This document shows positions 14,581-22,933 of a stretch of DNA of 56,288 nucleotides, in pieces. Source of the stretch: Methylobacterium sp. UNC378MF. Lineage in GTDB: Bacteria > Pseudomonadota > Alphaproteobacteria > Rhizobiales > Beijerinckiaceae. Positions within the stretch are counted from its first letter, which is position 1. Every line of letters starts with the position of its first letter. The notes under the pieces are model-generated. The model did no database searches. It saw nothing but the letters and a program-made list of their open reading frames with translations, and was not told where the DNA came from. A program made the position numbers and the translations under genes. The stretch lies in contig NZ_FMWU01000037.1 of the NCBI RefSeq assembly GCF_900103195.1, positions 1 through 56,288 of the forward strand. The letters are read 5' to 3'.

Positions 14581-17121
14581 ATGGACGTGAGGCGCGAGCC
14601 GAAGAAACTCCGCGAGGAACGCCGCGACGGCGACTCAGCGGATGGCAGGCACGACTTGGCCTTCGTGCCGGGCCCCCTCGGACCCGAAAGCCTCGGGCGC
14701 ATCGATGCCTATTGGCGCGCGGCCAACTACCTGTCGGTCGGCCAGATCTACCTCATGGCCAACCCGCTCCTGCGCGAGCCGCTGAAGTTGGAGCACGTCA
14801 AGCCGCGGCTTCTCGGGCACTGGGGCACGACGCCGGGCCTCAACTTCATCTACGCGCACCTGAACCGGGTCATCCGGCAGCGGGACCTCGACATGATCGC
14901 GGTCTGGGGACCGGGCCACGGCGCCCCGGGGCTCGTGGCCAACGCCTACCTGGAGGGCACCTACAGCGAGATCTACCCGGACGTGGCCCGAGACCTCGAC
15001 GGTATGGCGCGCCTGTTCCGGCAATTCTCGTTTCCCGGCGGCATACCCAGCCACGCCTCGCCCGAGCTTCCCGGCTCGATCCACGAGGGTGGGGAACTCG
15101 GCTACTCTCTGGCGCACGCCTTCGGCGCCGCCCTCGACAACCCGGGCCTGACCGTCGCCTGCATCGTCGGGGACGGCGAGGCCGAGACGGGGCCGCTCGC
15201 CGCCGCATGGCACGCGAACAAGTTCCTCGATCCGCGCCATGACGGCACGGTCCTGCCGATCCTGCACCTCAACGGCTGGAAGATCGCCAACCCGACCCTC
15301 CTCGCCCGCATACCGGAAGCCGAGCTGCGCAGCCTCCTCGTCGGCTACGGCTACGAGCCGACCTTCGTCGCGGGCGACGAGCCGGCCCGGATGCACCAAG
15401 CCATGGCCGCGGCCCTCGATGCGGCTTTCGATGCGATCGCGGAGATCCGTAAGAGCGCCGCTTCCGGTGAGGCCGGCCGACCGCGGTGGCCCATGATCGT
15501 GCTGCGCAGCCCCAAGGGCTGGACGGGACCGGAATGGGTGGACGGCAACCCGGTCGAGGGCACGTGGCGTTCGCACCAAGTGCCCGTGGCGGCCGTGCGG
15601 GAGAACGCGGAGCACCGCGCGATCCTGGAAGCCTGGATGCGCTCCTATCGTCCGGAGGAGCTGTTCACCGCAGACGGCTCGCTCATGCCCGACCTCGCTG
15701 CGCTGCCTCCCAAGGGACCGCGGCGCATCTCGGCCAATCCGCACGCCAACGCGCACAAGAGCGCGCCCTTGCGTCTGCCGGACCTGAGCCGCGTGGCCGT
15801 CGCGGTACCGGAGCCGGGCCGCACCCGTGCGGAGGCCACCCGCGCGCTCGGGAGGTACCTGCGGGAGGTCCTGACCCTGAACGCGGAGGCTCGGAACTTC
15901 CGCATCATGGGGCCGGACGAGACCGCCTCGAACCGCCTCGACGCGGTGTTCGACGTGACGGGCCGCGCTTGGCAGGAGGAGATCCTGCCGGGCGACGACC
16001 ACCTCCGGCGCGACGGCCGGGTCATGGAGGTGCTGAGCGAGCACCTCTGCGAGGGCTGGCTCGAAGGCTATGTGCTCACCGGACGGCACGGCCTGTTCGC
16101 GACCTACGAGGCCTTCGCGCATGTCGTGGACTCGATGGTGAACCAGCACGCCAAGTGGCTGAAATCCTCGCGTGACCTGCCCTGGCGCCGACCGGTGCCG
16201 TCCCTGAACATCCTGCTCTCGTCCCATGTCTGGCGACAGGACCACAACGGCTTCAGCCACCAGGATCCGGGCTTCATCGACTTCGTGGCGAACAAGCGTG
16301 GCGACACGGCGCGGATCTATCTGCCGCCGGACGCCAACACCCTTCTGTGCGTCACGGACCATTGCCTGCGCACCTATGACCGCATCAACGTCGTCGTGGC
16401 CGGCAAGCAGCCTGCCCTGCAATGGCTGACTCTGGACGAGGCTCTTCGCCACTGCGCGGCCGGCGTCGGGATCTGGGACTGGGCCTCGAACGAGGGCGAC
16501 GCGGAACCGGACGTCGTGATGGCCTGCGCGGGCGACGTGCCGACCCAGGAGACCCTCGCCGCAGTGGACTGGCTGCGCCGGCATGTCCCGGACCTCAAAA
16601 TCCGGGTGGTGAACGTGGTCGACCTGATGACGCTGCCTGCACCCGAGACGCACCCGCACGGGCTCGACGACCCGACCTTCGACAGCCTGTTCACCCGCGA
16701 CCGTCCGGTGGTGTTCGCCTATCACGGCTATCCGTGGCTCATTCACCGGCTGACCTACAAGCGGACGAACCACGGCAACTTCCACGTCCACGGCTTCATC
16801 GAGGAGGGCACGACGACGACACCCTTCGACATGTGCGTGCTGAACCGGCTCGACCGGTTCCACCTCGCACAGGCTGCCCTGCGGGCCGCACCGCATCTGG
16901 GAGCCCGGGGCGAGCATGCCGAGGAGGCGCTCCGGGACGCGCTCGCTGCCCACAGCGCGTATGTCCGCCGGACCGGCGACGACCTGCCGGAGGTGCGGGA
17001 CTGGGCGTGGCCGGAACGGCACGCGCCCGAGGACCACAGCCGCCGGATCGAGGGCGACATCATGCAGTGCGGCCCGGTCGAAGCGGACGAGACCGGAGAG
17101 GCCGGGACCTCGATGAGCTGA
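14581..17121 (+). CDS. xfp: Phosphoketolase (xylulose-5-phosphate/fructose-6-phosphate)
   Basis: The 846-residue enzyme splits xylulose 5-P or fructose 6-P with phosphate to acetyl phosphate plus a triose or tetrose phosphate, using thiamine diphosphate. Visible family blocks are YWRAANYLSVGQIYLM (44-59), GHWGTTPGLNF (79-89), the TPP motif GDGEAETGP (197-205) with AAAWHANK (207-214), and HVWRQDHNGFSHQDPGF near 548-565. It is slightly longer than the usual 790-820 residues because of an N-terminal tail and a C-terminal tail after the last domain. The ATG at 14581 follows GGGAG. Acetate kinase in the same module can take its product to ATP. An FNR-like box lies 57 bases upstream. Confidence 0.95.
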   Translation: MDVRREPKKLREERRDGDSADGRHDLAFVPGPLGPESLGRIDAYWRAANYLSVGQIYLMANPLLREPLKLEHVKPRLLGHWGTTPGLNFIYAHLNRVIRQRDLDMIAVWGPGHGAPGLVANAYLEGTYSEIYPDVARDLDGMARLFRQFSFPGGIPSHASPELPGSIHEGGELGYSLAHAFGAALDNPGLTVACIVGDGEAETGPLAAAWHANKFLDPRHDGTVLPILHLNGWKIANPTLLARIPEAELRSLLVGYGYEPTFVAGDEPARMHQAMAAALDAAFDAIAEIRKSAASGEAGRPRWPMIVLRSPKGWTGPEWVDGNPVEGTWRSHQVPVAAVRENAEHRAILEAWMRSYRPEELFTADGSLMPDLAALPPKGPRRISANPHANAHKSAPLRLPDLSRVAVAVPEPGRTRAEATRALGRYLREVLTLNAEARNFRIMGPDETASNRLDAVFDVTGRAWQEEILPGDDHLRRDGRVMEVLSEHLCEGWLEGYVLTGRHGLFATYEAFAHVVDSMVNQHAKWLKSSRDLPWRRPVPSLNILLSSHVWRQDHNGFSHQDPGFIDFVANKRGDTARIYLPPDANTLLCVTDHCLRTYDRINVVVAGKQPALQWLTLDEALRHCAAGVGIWDWASNEGDAEPDVVMACAGDVPTQETLAAVDWLRRHVPDLKIRVVNVVDLMTLPAPETHPHGLDDPTFDSLFTRDRPVVFAYHGYPWLIHRLTYKRTNHGNFHVHGFIEEGTTTTPFDMCVLNRLDRFHLAQAALRAAPHLGARGEHAEEALRDALAAHSAYVRRTGDDLPEVRDWAWPERHAPEDHSRRIEGDIMQCGPVEADETGEAGTSMS

Positions 17122-17503
17122 TGATCATCGCTGAGGACGGACGGTGACCGGCGTCCTGGACGCCGGCGCCTTCCGCCTCCGCGGTGTCCCCGTCCGGACT
17201 GGCACGGACGAGCCGACATCGATCGACGGCCTCGCCTCGCACGACCAGCGTCCCTCGGCAGCCAACCGCGCAACCGCCGCCGGCGGGCTGTTCCCGCGAC
17301 GCCCCTCAGTGCCGTCTGCAGCCCGGCACCGCATCGTCCCCGGAGACATCCGCCCTGTGGGGCGGGTATCGAGGAGCGGGAAGGTCGCATCGTCGGCGAA
17401 CGCCGATTGAGAGGCGTAGATCCTTGTCGGTCCTGGCGTCCTTCCTCAGGGCGTCTCGTCGGTTCGTGCCGGAGCGTCGAGACGCCGCATGATCCTGCGC
17501 GGT
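17122..17503. other. Spacer between convergent genes
   Basis: These 382 bases lie between the ends of the phosphoketolase gene and the zeta-type gene. Frames here look arginine-rich and random, and no clear terminator is seen. Confidence 0.4.
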
Positions 17504-17851
17504 CTAGACGGAGGAGCCTTGATCCGGGGCAATGCCGGCGGGTTGCTCGGCCCGGGCGAGTGCCGCGCACCGATCCATCTCCGTACGCAGGTGGGGGATG
17601 GTCGTCTCGATGCCCGCCGACTTCAGATCGGTCAGGATGCGTTCGATCAGGGACGCGTCGTCGGTCAGGATGGCGGATTCGGTGAAGGCGTTCACGTAGG
17701 CCTCCGCCGGCTGGCCGGTCAGGCGCATCCGCTCGCAGGCCCAGGTGGCCAGGTGGCGGTTGCGGCGATTGCGGGCGTGAAACCGCGCCTCCTCCTCTCG
17801 GACGAAGCGGAGTTCGGCAGCCCGCTCGCGTTCTTCGAATGTCGTGGTCAT
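17504..17851 (-). CDS. DUF1476 / F1F0-ATPase zeta-type inhibitor homologue
   Basis: The 115-residue protein starts MTTTFEERERAAELRFVREE behind AGGAGGGG. It follows the alphaproteobacterial zeta-subunit plan: an N-terminal charged helix (the inhibitory helix in Paracoccus zeta), then ARNRRNRHLATWACERMRLTG, then the helical ILTDLKSAGIET and RTEMDRCAALARAE parts. Zeta binds F1 and blocks ATP hydrolysis. The usual housekeeping copy is elsewhere in these genomes, so this is probably a paralogue under low-oxygen control. The C-terminal tail is a little longer than normal. The FNR-like box at 17931-17944 is 79 bases upstream. Confidence 0.85.
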   Translation of the reverse strand: MTTTFEERERAAELRFVREEEARFHARNRRNRHLATWACERMRLTGQPAEAYVNAFTESAILTDDASLIERILTDLKSAGIETTIPHLRTEMDRCAALARAEQPAGIAPDQGSSV

Positions 17852-17930
17852 GGAAATCCCCTCCTGAGCCCTGTCCCGGACCGTGCCGGCTGCGGATCGG
17901 CCATCCTCCGACCGGCTACGGCGGCCGGCC

Positions 17931-17944
17931 TTGACGCAAATCAA
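17931..17944. promoter_or_regulatory. FNR/FixK-like box upstream of the zeta-type gene
   Basis: TTGACGCAAATCAA has the TTGA-N6-TCAA form but departs most from the other boxes in its centre. It is 79 bases from the start at 17851. Confidence 0.55.
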
Positions 17945-18102
17945 GCGCATGCGCGTGGCTCGGCTCACCCTCACCGGATTGCCGCGCCGGCCTCGAAACG
18001 CTCGAGCGCCGCCTCCGCTGTAGGTCGCGGCTTGGATCGATGCCGGCCTCGACCCGCATAGGCTCCTGCCAGCCTCGGCCCCTCATGTGACCCGCGACAG
18101 GC

Positions 18103-18116
18103 TTGCGCTGGATCAA
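18103..18116. promoter_or_regulatory. FNR/FixK-like box upstream of the DUF6455-ATPase unit
   Basis: TTGCGCTGGATCAA is identical over 14 bases to the box at 21676. It ends 48 bases before the start codon at 18165. Confidence 0.65.
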
Positions 18117-18164
18117 GGGATTTGCCGCCGCGATGGGGCATCCAGGGCCTTTGAGGAGGCCGCA

Positions 18165-18566
18165 ATGGCAGGATCAGCCAACGAGCCAAACCCGTTCGAC
18201 CCGTTCGGTCTCGCCGCCGCGATGAACGAATGGTGCTGCCTGCTGAAGGCAGCGCAGGAGCTTCGGGACGTCGACCAGGAGATGATGGAGACGATGATGG
18301 CGGCCGATGACCCGGCCCCCGCCGCTCTGTCCCCTGAAGCCGCCACGAAGCTCCGCAGCATCGCCAAGATGATGCGGAGCCTCGACCTTGATCCCGACGC
18401 CGTCCGGCAGCGGCACCCGGAAGCCATGCGGCAGCTTGAAGCTGCGTGCCTCGGCTGCCAGAACCGCAGTCGCTGCGCACGCGAGCTGTGGGCCGGGACT
18501 GCAGGCGTCACCCACCCGGATTTCTGCCCGAACGCCGCACGCCTCGACCAGTTGCGCCATGCTTGA
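18165..18566 (+). CDS. DUF6455-type protein with conserved cysteines
   Basis: The 133-residue protein starts behind GGAGG. Residues 58-133 form a compact domain with C95-x2-C98-x5-C104-x16-C121 (CLGCQNRSRC, then FCPNAARLDQL), which matches the DUF6455 pattern as I know it. Four spaced Cys residues suggest a metal or Fe-S site, but this is not shown. The N-terminal half is acidic and Met-rich (EMMETMMAADD). The stop lies inside the start of the P-type ATPase gene (8-base overlap ATGCTTGA), so translation is likely coupled. Confidence 0.78.
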   Translation: MAGSANEPNPFDPFGLAAAMNEWCCLLKAAQELRDVDQEMMETMMAADDPAPAALSPEAATKLRSIAKMMRSLDLDPDAVRQRHPEAMRQLEAACLGCQNRSRCARELWAGTAGVTHPDFCPNAARLDQLRHA

Positions 18567-21261
18567 GTCGGATTCCGCGCAGGAAGCTGCACGGTCCGGA
18601 CCTCAAGGTGTGGCCCCTCGCCTTCCCGCATTGGCGAAATCGGCCCATGCGCTGCCGGTCCCAGAGGTTTCCAAGCGATTTGGGACGTCCCTGAACCTGG
18701 GCCTGACGGATGCGGAGGCTCGGCAACGGCGGGCGCGGATCGGCCCCAACGCGATCGCTGCAACGAGACGGGCCGGCAAGCTCACCCTGCTCCTGCACCA
18801 GCTCGCAAGCCCCGTCGTCTATCTCCTTGCGGCAGCTGGCGGGCTCTCCTTCTTCTTCGGCGATTGGCAGGAGGCGGCTGCGGTCATCGCTGTCCTGGTC
18901 GTCAACACGGCCCTCGGCTTCTTCACCGAGTTGAAGGCGGTCCGGTCCGTCGAGGGCTTGCGGGCGCTCGGGACGCATTCGGCGCGCGTCCGTCGCGACG
19001 GGCACGCCAGGGTGCTGGCCGCCGAGGATCTCGTCCCGGGCGACATCGTGTTGATCGAGGGCGGTGACGCGGTCCCCGCCGACATTCGGCTGATCGAGGC
19101 GTCGAACCTGGGCGCGGACGAATCCACGCTCACGGGAGAATCCGTTCCCGTGGACAAATCGGCGGAGCCGGTTGCCGAGGATGCGCGCCACGCCGAGCGC
19201 GCGTCGATGCTGTTCCGGGGCACCCTGGTAACGCGCGGTAGCGGCACCGGTGTCGTCGTCGCGACCGGCACGAGAACCGAGCTTGGCGGGGTCTCGCGGC
19301 TCGTGGAGCAGGCCACACCTGACACTTCACCCCTGGAGCGTCGGCTGGAGCGCCTGTCCAGCCAAATGGTGTGGGTCGTCCTGGCGATCGCGACCATCCT
19401 CGCCGGGCTCGGCGTCGCGACCGGCAAGGATTTCCGGCTCATGACCGAGGCCGGCATTGCTCTGGCGGTCGCGGCCATCCCGGAAGGCCTGCCCATCGTC
19501 GCGACCCTGGCGCTCGCGCGCGGCATGTGGCGGATGGTGCGGAGGAACGCGCTGATCGAGCGCCTGTCGGCCGTCGAGACACTCGGTGCCACGACCGTCA
19601 TCCTGACCGACAAGACCGGCACGCTCACCGAGAACCGGATGACGGTGCAGCAGCTGTCGTTGCCCTCCGGCGACCTGGACGGCCCCAGGCCGGGGTCGGA
19701 TCTCCCGCCCGAGGCCGAACGGCTGCTTCGCGTCGCGGTCCTCTGCAACGACGCATCGCTCGGACCGGGGCCTGACCTCGGCAGCGGCGATCCGATGGAA
19801 CAGGCGCTGCTGCGGGCGGGCCGGTCCGTCGGGTTGGACCGTGCGGCCCTCCTTCGCGATCAGCCGCTCGTGCGGAAACATGCCTTCGAGGCGGCGACTC
19901 GCATGATGGCCACGGTCCACGCGGTCGGGCCGCGCCACATGGTGGCGATCAAGGGCGCGCCGGAGGCGGTGCTCGCCGCCTCGCGGCGCGCCAGCGATGG
20001 CGCGCGCGACCGTCCGCTCGACGAGGCTGCCCGAGAGCTGTGGCGGCGCCGCGTCGAGGATCTGTGCGCGCGGGGCCTGCGGGTCATAGCCTGTGCCGAG
20101 CGGATGGTGGCGGATCCGGGATCCCCTCCCTTCGAGCAGCTTGCCTTCCTCGGCTTGGTCGGTTTGGAGGACCCCGCCCGCAAGGACGTGCCAGAGGCGG
20201 TTGCGGCCTGCCGCGGCGCAGGCATCCGCGCGGTCATGGTCACCGGCGACCACGCGGTGACCGCCCGAAGCATCGCCCTCGCGGTCGGCCTGGCCGGCCC
20301 GGAGCTACGCGTCGCGGAGGGCATACCCGCTACCGGCCTGGCGGATGGATTGGAGAATGTCGCCGTCTTTGCCCGCGTGAGCCCGGCCGAGAAGCTGGCG
20401 CTCGTCCGCGCGTACCAGGAGAAGGGCGAGGTCGTCGCGATGACCGGCGACGGCGTCAATGACGCCCCGGCCTTGAAGCAGGCCGACATCGGCATCGCGA
20501 TGGGCCGGCGGGGAACAGATGTGGCGCGCGAGGCCGCGGCCATGATCCTCCTGGACGATGCTTTCCCGACGATCGTCGGCGCGATCCGCGAGGGGCGGGT
20601 TATCTTCGACAATATCCGCCGGTTCGTCACCTACCTCCTGGCCTGCAACCTGAGCGAAGTGATGGTCGTCGGGCTCGCCGTCATGTCGACGCTGCCGCTG
20701 CCGATCCTGCCGTTGCAGATCCTCTACCTGAACCTCGTCACCGACGTCCTTCCAGCCTTCGCGCTGGCTATGGGAGACGGGCAGGACGACATCCTCCGGC
20801 GCCCCCCGCGGAACCCGAAGGAGCCCATCCTCGGACGCGCGCAATGGATGCGGATCGCCCTGCATGCCGGCCTCATGACGGCGACGACCTTCGGAAGCCT
20901 AGCCGTTGCCGAATTCTGGCTCACGCTCGACCGCGCGTCGGTCGTCACGGTCACCTTCCTGACGCTCGCCTTCGCGCAGCTCTGGCAGATCTTCAACATG
21001 CGGGCCTCCGGATCGAAGCCCTTCCGCAACGAGGTCACGGGCAACGCCTGGGTCTGGGCGGCCCTGCTCGTGTGCACGGCGCTGCTCGTCGGCCCGGCCC
21101 ACCTTCCTCCGATTGGTGCCGTGCTCGGTCTCGTCCCACTTGATAGGACCAGTTGGGCCCTTGTTCTCTCGGCGAGTCTCGCACCACTCTTGGTGGTCCA
21201 ACTCGGAACCCTGGCCGCCGGCGCCTTCAGGCCCTCGATATCCGGTGGCTGCCCCACGTGA
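18559..21261 (+). CDS. P2-type cation-transporting P-ATPase (calcium-pump type)
   Basis: The 900-residue membrane pump carries all P-type motifs: TGES near 192, the phosphorylated Asp351 in DKTGTLTE, KGAPEAVL in the nucleotide domain, and GDGVNDAPALKQADIG near 630. Helix M4 has AAIPEGLP (about 305-312) and M6 has NLVTDVLPAFAL. The Glu of PEGLP and the N-x3-T-D of M6 are ion ligands of SERCA-type pumps, so Ca2+ export is the best guess; Mn2+ or another cation remains possible. The start overlaps the DUF6455 gene by 8 bases. The longer frame upstream lies inside that gene and is rejected. Confidence 0.9.
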   Translation: MLESDSAQEAARSGPQGVAPRLPALAKSAHALPVPEVSKRFGTSLNLGLTDAEARQRRARIGPNAIAATRRAGKLTLLLHQLASPVVYLLAAAGGLSFFFGDWQEAAAVIAVLVVNTALGFFTELKAVRSVEGLRALGTHSARVRRDGHARVLAAEDLVPGDIVLIEGGDAVPADIRLIEASNLGADESTLTGESVPVDKSAEPVAEDARHAERASMLFRGTLVTRGSGTGVVVATGTRTELGGVSRLVEQATPDTSPLERRLERLSSQMVWVVLAIATILAGLGVATGKDFRLMTEAGIALAVAAIPEGLPIVATLALARGMWRMVRRNALIERLSAVETLGATTVILTDKTGTLTENRMTVQQLSLPSGDLDGPRPGSDLPPEAERLLRVAVLCNDASLGPGPDLGSGDPMEQALLRAGRSVGLDRAALLRDQPLVRKHAFEAATRMMATVHAVGPRHMVAIKGAPEAVLAASRRASDGARDRPLDEAARELWRRRVEDLCARGLRVIACAERMVADPGSPPFEQLAFLGLVGLEDPARKDVPEAVAACRGAGIRAVMVTGDHAVTARSIALAVGLAGPELRVAEGIPATGLADGLENVAVFARVSPAEKLALVRAYQEKGEVVAMTGDGVNDAPALKQADIGIAMGRRGTDVAREAAAMILLDDAFPTIVGAIREGRVIFDNIRRFVTYLLACNLSEVMVVGLAVMSTLPLPILPLQILYLNLVTDVLPAFALAMGDGQDDILRRPPRNPKEPILGRAQWMRIALHAGLMTATTFGSLAVAEFWLTLDRASVVTVTFLTLAFAQLWQIFNMRASGSKPFRNEVTGNAWVWAALLVCTALLVGPAHLPPIGAVLGLVPLDRTSWALVLSASLAPLLVVQLGTLAAGAFRPSISGGCPT

Positions 21262-21330
21262 AGTCCGGCGGCTCCGCCGCTCGGACGATGCGAGCATCCC
21301 TGCAAGCGTCCAACCTCGGACAGGAGAGCG

Positions 21331-21627
21331 ATGGCCCCGACTGCAGCGGATTGGGACGAACGGGTCGAGCGGCTGACCGGCCGCCTTCCCGTGCACCTGC
21401 GCGATACGGTCACGTGGCTGAGAAAGCCCTCTCGGCGTCCGGCGCGTCTGGCGGCGGCCCTTGCCCTGATCGGGGGCGGCCTGCTCTCGTTCCTGCCGGT
21501 TCTCGGCCTCTGGATGCTGCCCCTTGGTCTCGCCCTCTTGAGCGAGGACATCCCGGCGCTGAAGCCGCGACTTGAAGCGGCGGCTCGCGCGATCGAGCGT
21601 TTCCTGTCCCGCTTCCGCAAGTCATGA
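21331..21627 (+). CDS. Small membrane protein
   Basis: The 98-residue protein starts behind GGAGAG. The N-terminus is soluble (DERVERLTGRLPVHL). A hydrophobic hairpin follows (about 40-70, IGGGLLSFLPVLGLWMLPLG), then a basic amphipathic C-terminal helix. The hairpin resembles small exopolysaccharide-associated or PGPGW-type transmembrane proteins, but I do not assign a function. It is 69 bases downstream of the P-ATPase and probably on the same transcript. Confidence 0.72.
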   Translation: MAPTAADWDERVERLTGRLPVHLRDTVTWLRKPSRRPARLAAALALIGGGLLSFLPVLGLWMLPLGLALLSEDIPALKPRLEAAARAIERFLSRFRKS

Positions 21628-21675
21628 CCGGTCCGGGCGCGGGTGACGGAGCGCGCATGTCGAACGGCGCGACGT

Positions 21676-21689
21676 TGCGCTGGATCAAG
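21676..21689. promoter_or_regulatory. FNR/FixK-like box upstream of a Usp gene
   Basis: TTGCGCTGGATCAA is identical to the box at 18103. It ends 52 bases before the Usp start at 21742. Confidence 0.65.
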
Positions 21690-21741
21690 GCGGGCCGGCT
21701 GCGTGGGTCGAGATTCGGGCGGACGCCAGCCCGGAGCCCTC

Positions 21742-22602
21742 ATGTCCCTTCCATCCTCCTCTCCCCTCGCCGCTTTCCGCGATATCCTGGTTGCCGTTAC
21801 CGAGGAGGGCCGTGGCGACGAGCCCGAGACAGGGCTGGCCTATGGCCTCGTGCTCGCCGCCGCGGCGGGCGCTCACCTGACCGTGCAATCCGCCGCCCGC
21901 CGGCTGACCATGGTCGGAGGGGCGGGATTGGGATTCGTCAACGACCTCGTCGCGGATGAGAACCGGCGCCTGCGCAGCCTCGCGCAGGCGCTTGCCGAAC
22001 GCATCGCCGGCGACGCCGCGACGGCGGGCGTGATCTGTACGACCGAGGCTCCCGCCCTTGCCTACCCGGATCTGGTCGCGCGGATCACGGCCCGCGCCCG
22101 GCTCGCCGACCTGACTGTCCTGGATGCGGAGATGCGGGAGATCGATCTCGATCGCGATCTGATCGACGGGGTCCTGTTCGGGAGCGGTCGCCCGCTCATC
22201 GTGGTACCGGCGGGACGCTCCGCATGCCGCGCAGGTCGGATCGTCATCGCCTGGGACGGCAGCGCCCAGGCTGCGCGGGCTGCAAACGACGCGCTGCCGT
22301 TCCTGCGCGCGGCCGAGGCGGTCGAGATCGTGTCCGTCGTCGGCGAGAAGGACTGGCCGGCCTCGGTGGCCGGCGCCGAATTCGCCCCGCACCTCGCGCG
22401 CCATGGCGTCAACGTGTCGGTGAACGTCCTGCCGGTTGTCGAGGACGTCGCGGAGACGCTCAGGACCCAGGTCGGACTGTTCCGCGCGGACATGCTGGTC
22501 ATGGGCGCCTACCGGCATTCACGCCTGCAGGAATGGTTTCTCGGCGGCGTAACCCAGTCGCTCCTGACCCGAAGCCCGGTCCCGCTGTTTCTTGCCCATT
22601 GA
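21742..22602 (+). CDS. Universal stress protein (two Usp domains)
   Basis: The 286-residue protein starts MSLPSSSPLAAFRDILVAVTEEG behind GGAG. It has two Usp domains, with the C-terminal loop GAYRHSRLQEWFLGGVTQSL and the ending VPLFLAH. Arg replaces the second Gly of the ATP loop. It is transcribed alone between the P-ATPase unit and the acetate kinase unit. It is one of four Usp genes in the module, all of the same two-domain type. Confidence 0.88.
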   Translation: MSLPSSSPLAAFRDILVAVTEEGRGDEPETGLAYGLVLAAAAGAHLTVQSAARRLTMVGGAGLGFVNDLVADENRRLRSLAQALAERIAGDAATAGVICTTEAPALAYPDLVARITARARLADLTVLDAEMREIDLDRDLIDGVLFGSGRPLIVVPAGRSACRAGRIVIAWDGSAQAARAANDALPFLRAAEAVEIVSVVGEKDWPASVAGAEFAPHLARHGVNVSVNVLPVVEDVAETLRTQVGLFRADMLVMGAYRHSRLQEWFLGGVTQSLLTRSPVPLFLAH

Positions 22603-22657
22603 CCGATGACGTGGCAGGCGGGTCATCCGGTCCAGGTGCTTCGGCCGTAGCCAGGCT

Positions 22658-22671
22658 TTGATCTGGATCAG
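22658..22671. promoter_or_regulatory. FNR/FixK-like box upstream of the Pta remnant and ackA
   Basis: TTGATCTGGATCAG is one base short of a perfect TTGAT-N4-ATCAA palindrome. It ends 52 bases before the remnant frame and 261 before ackA. Confidence 0.65.
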
Positions 22672-22723
22672 GGGCCTGCGGCCGCCCCTGCCGTAAGCTC
22701 CGCGGCATCGCAGGAGATCGGGC

Positions 22724-22933
22724 ATGCTCGACGCGGATGTGAGAGACCCGGCAGAGCTGCCGGGCACCATGCTCGCCGAGCAGCTGATCCATCTCGCGGG
22801 CGCCGATGCAGCCGGCATCCTGCTCGGCGCGCGCGTCTCGATCATCCTGACGAGCCGGGCCGACAGCCCGCCGCCATGCTCGGCCTCCTGCGCTCTCGCG
22901 CAGCTCCTCGCCCATCGCGCCGGGACACCCTGA
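22724..22933 (+). pseudogene. C-terminal remnant of phosphate acetyltransferase (Pta)
   Basis: The 69-codon frame contains MLAEQLIHLAGADAAGILLG followed by ARVSIILTSRADS and SCALAQLLA. That is the C-terminal signature of phosphate acetyl/butyryltransferases (LxGADAAGxVLGARVPIILTSRAD). The roughly 250-400 residues that should precede it are absent; only about 50 bases separate it from the FNR-like box. Pta normally sits just before ackA, so an internal deletion probably removed most of pta but kept the promoter and the junction. The frame is open and its TGA overlaps the ackA ATG (TGATG), so it may survive as a coupling leader peptide. Confidence 0.75.

Noticed and set aside
14635..17037. 800-codon minus-strand frame
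   Set aside because: It mirrors the phosphoketolase gene, has no domain pattern and is a composition artefact.
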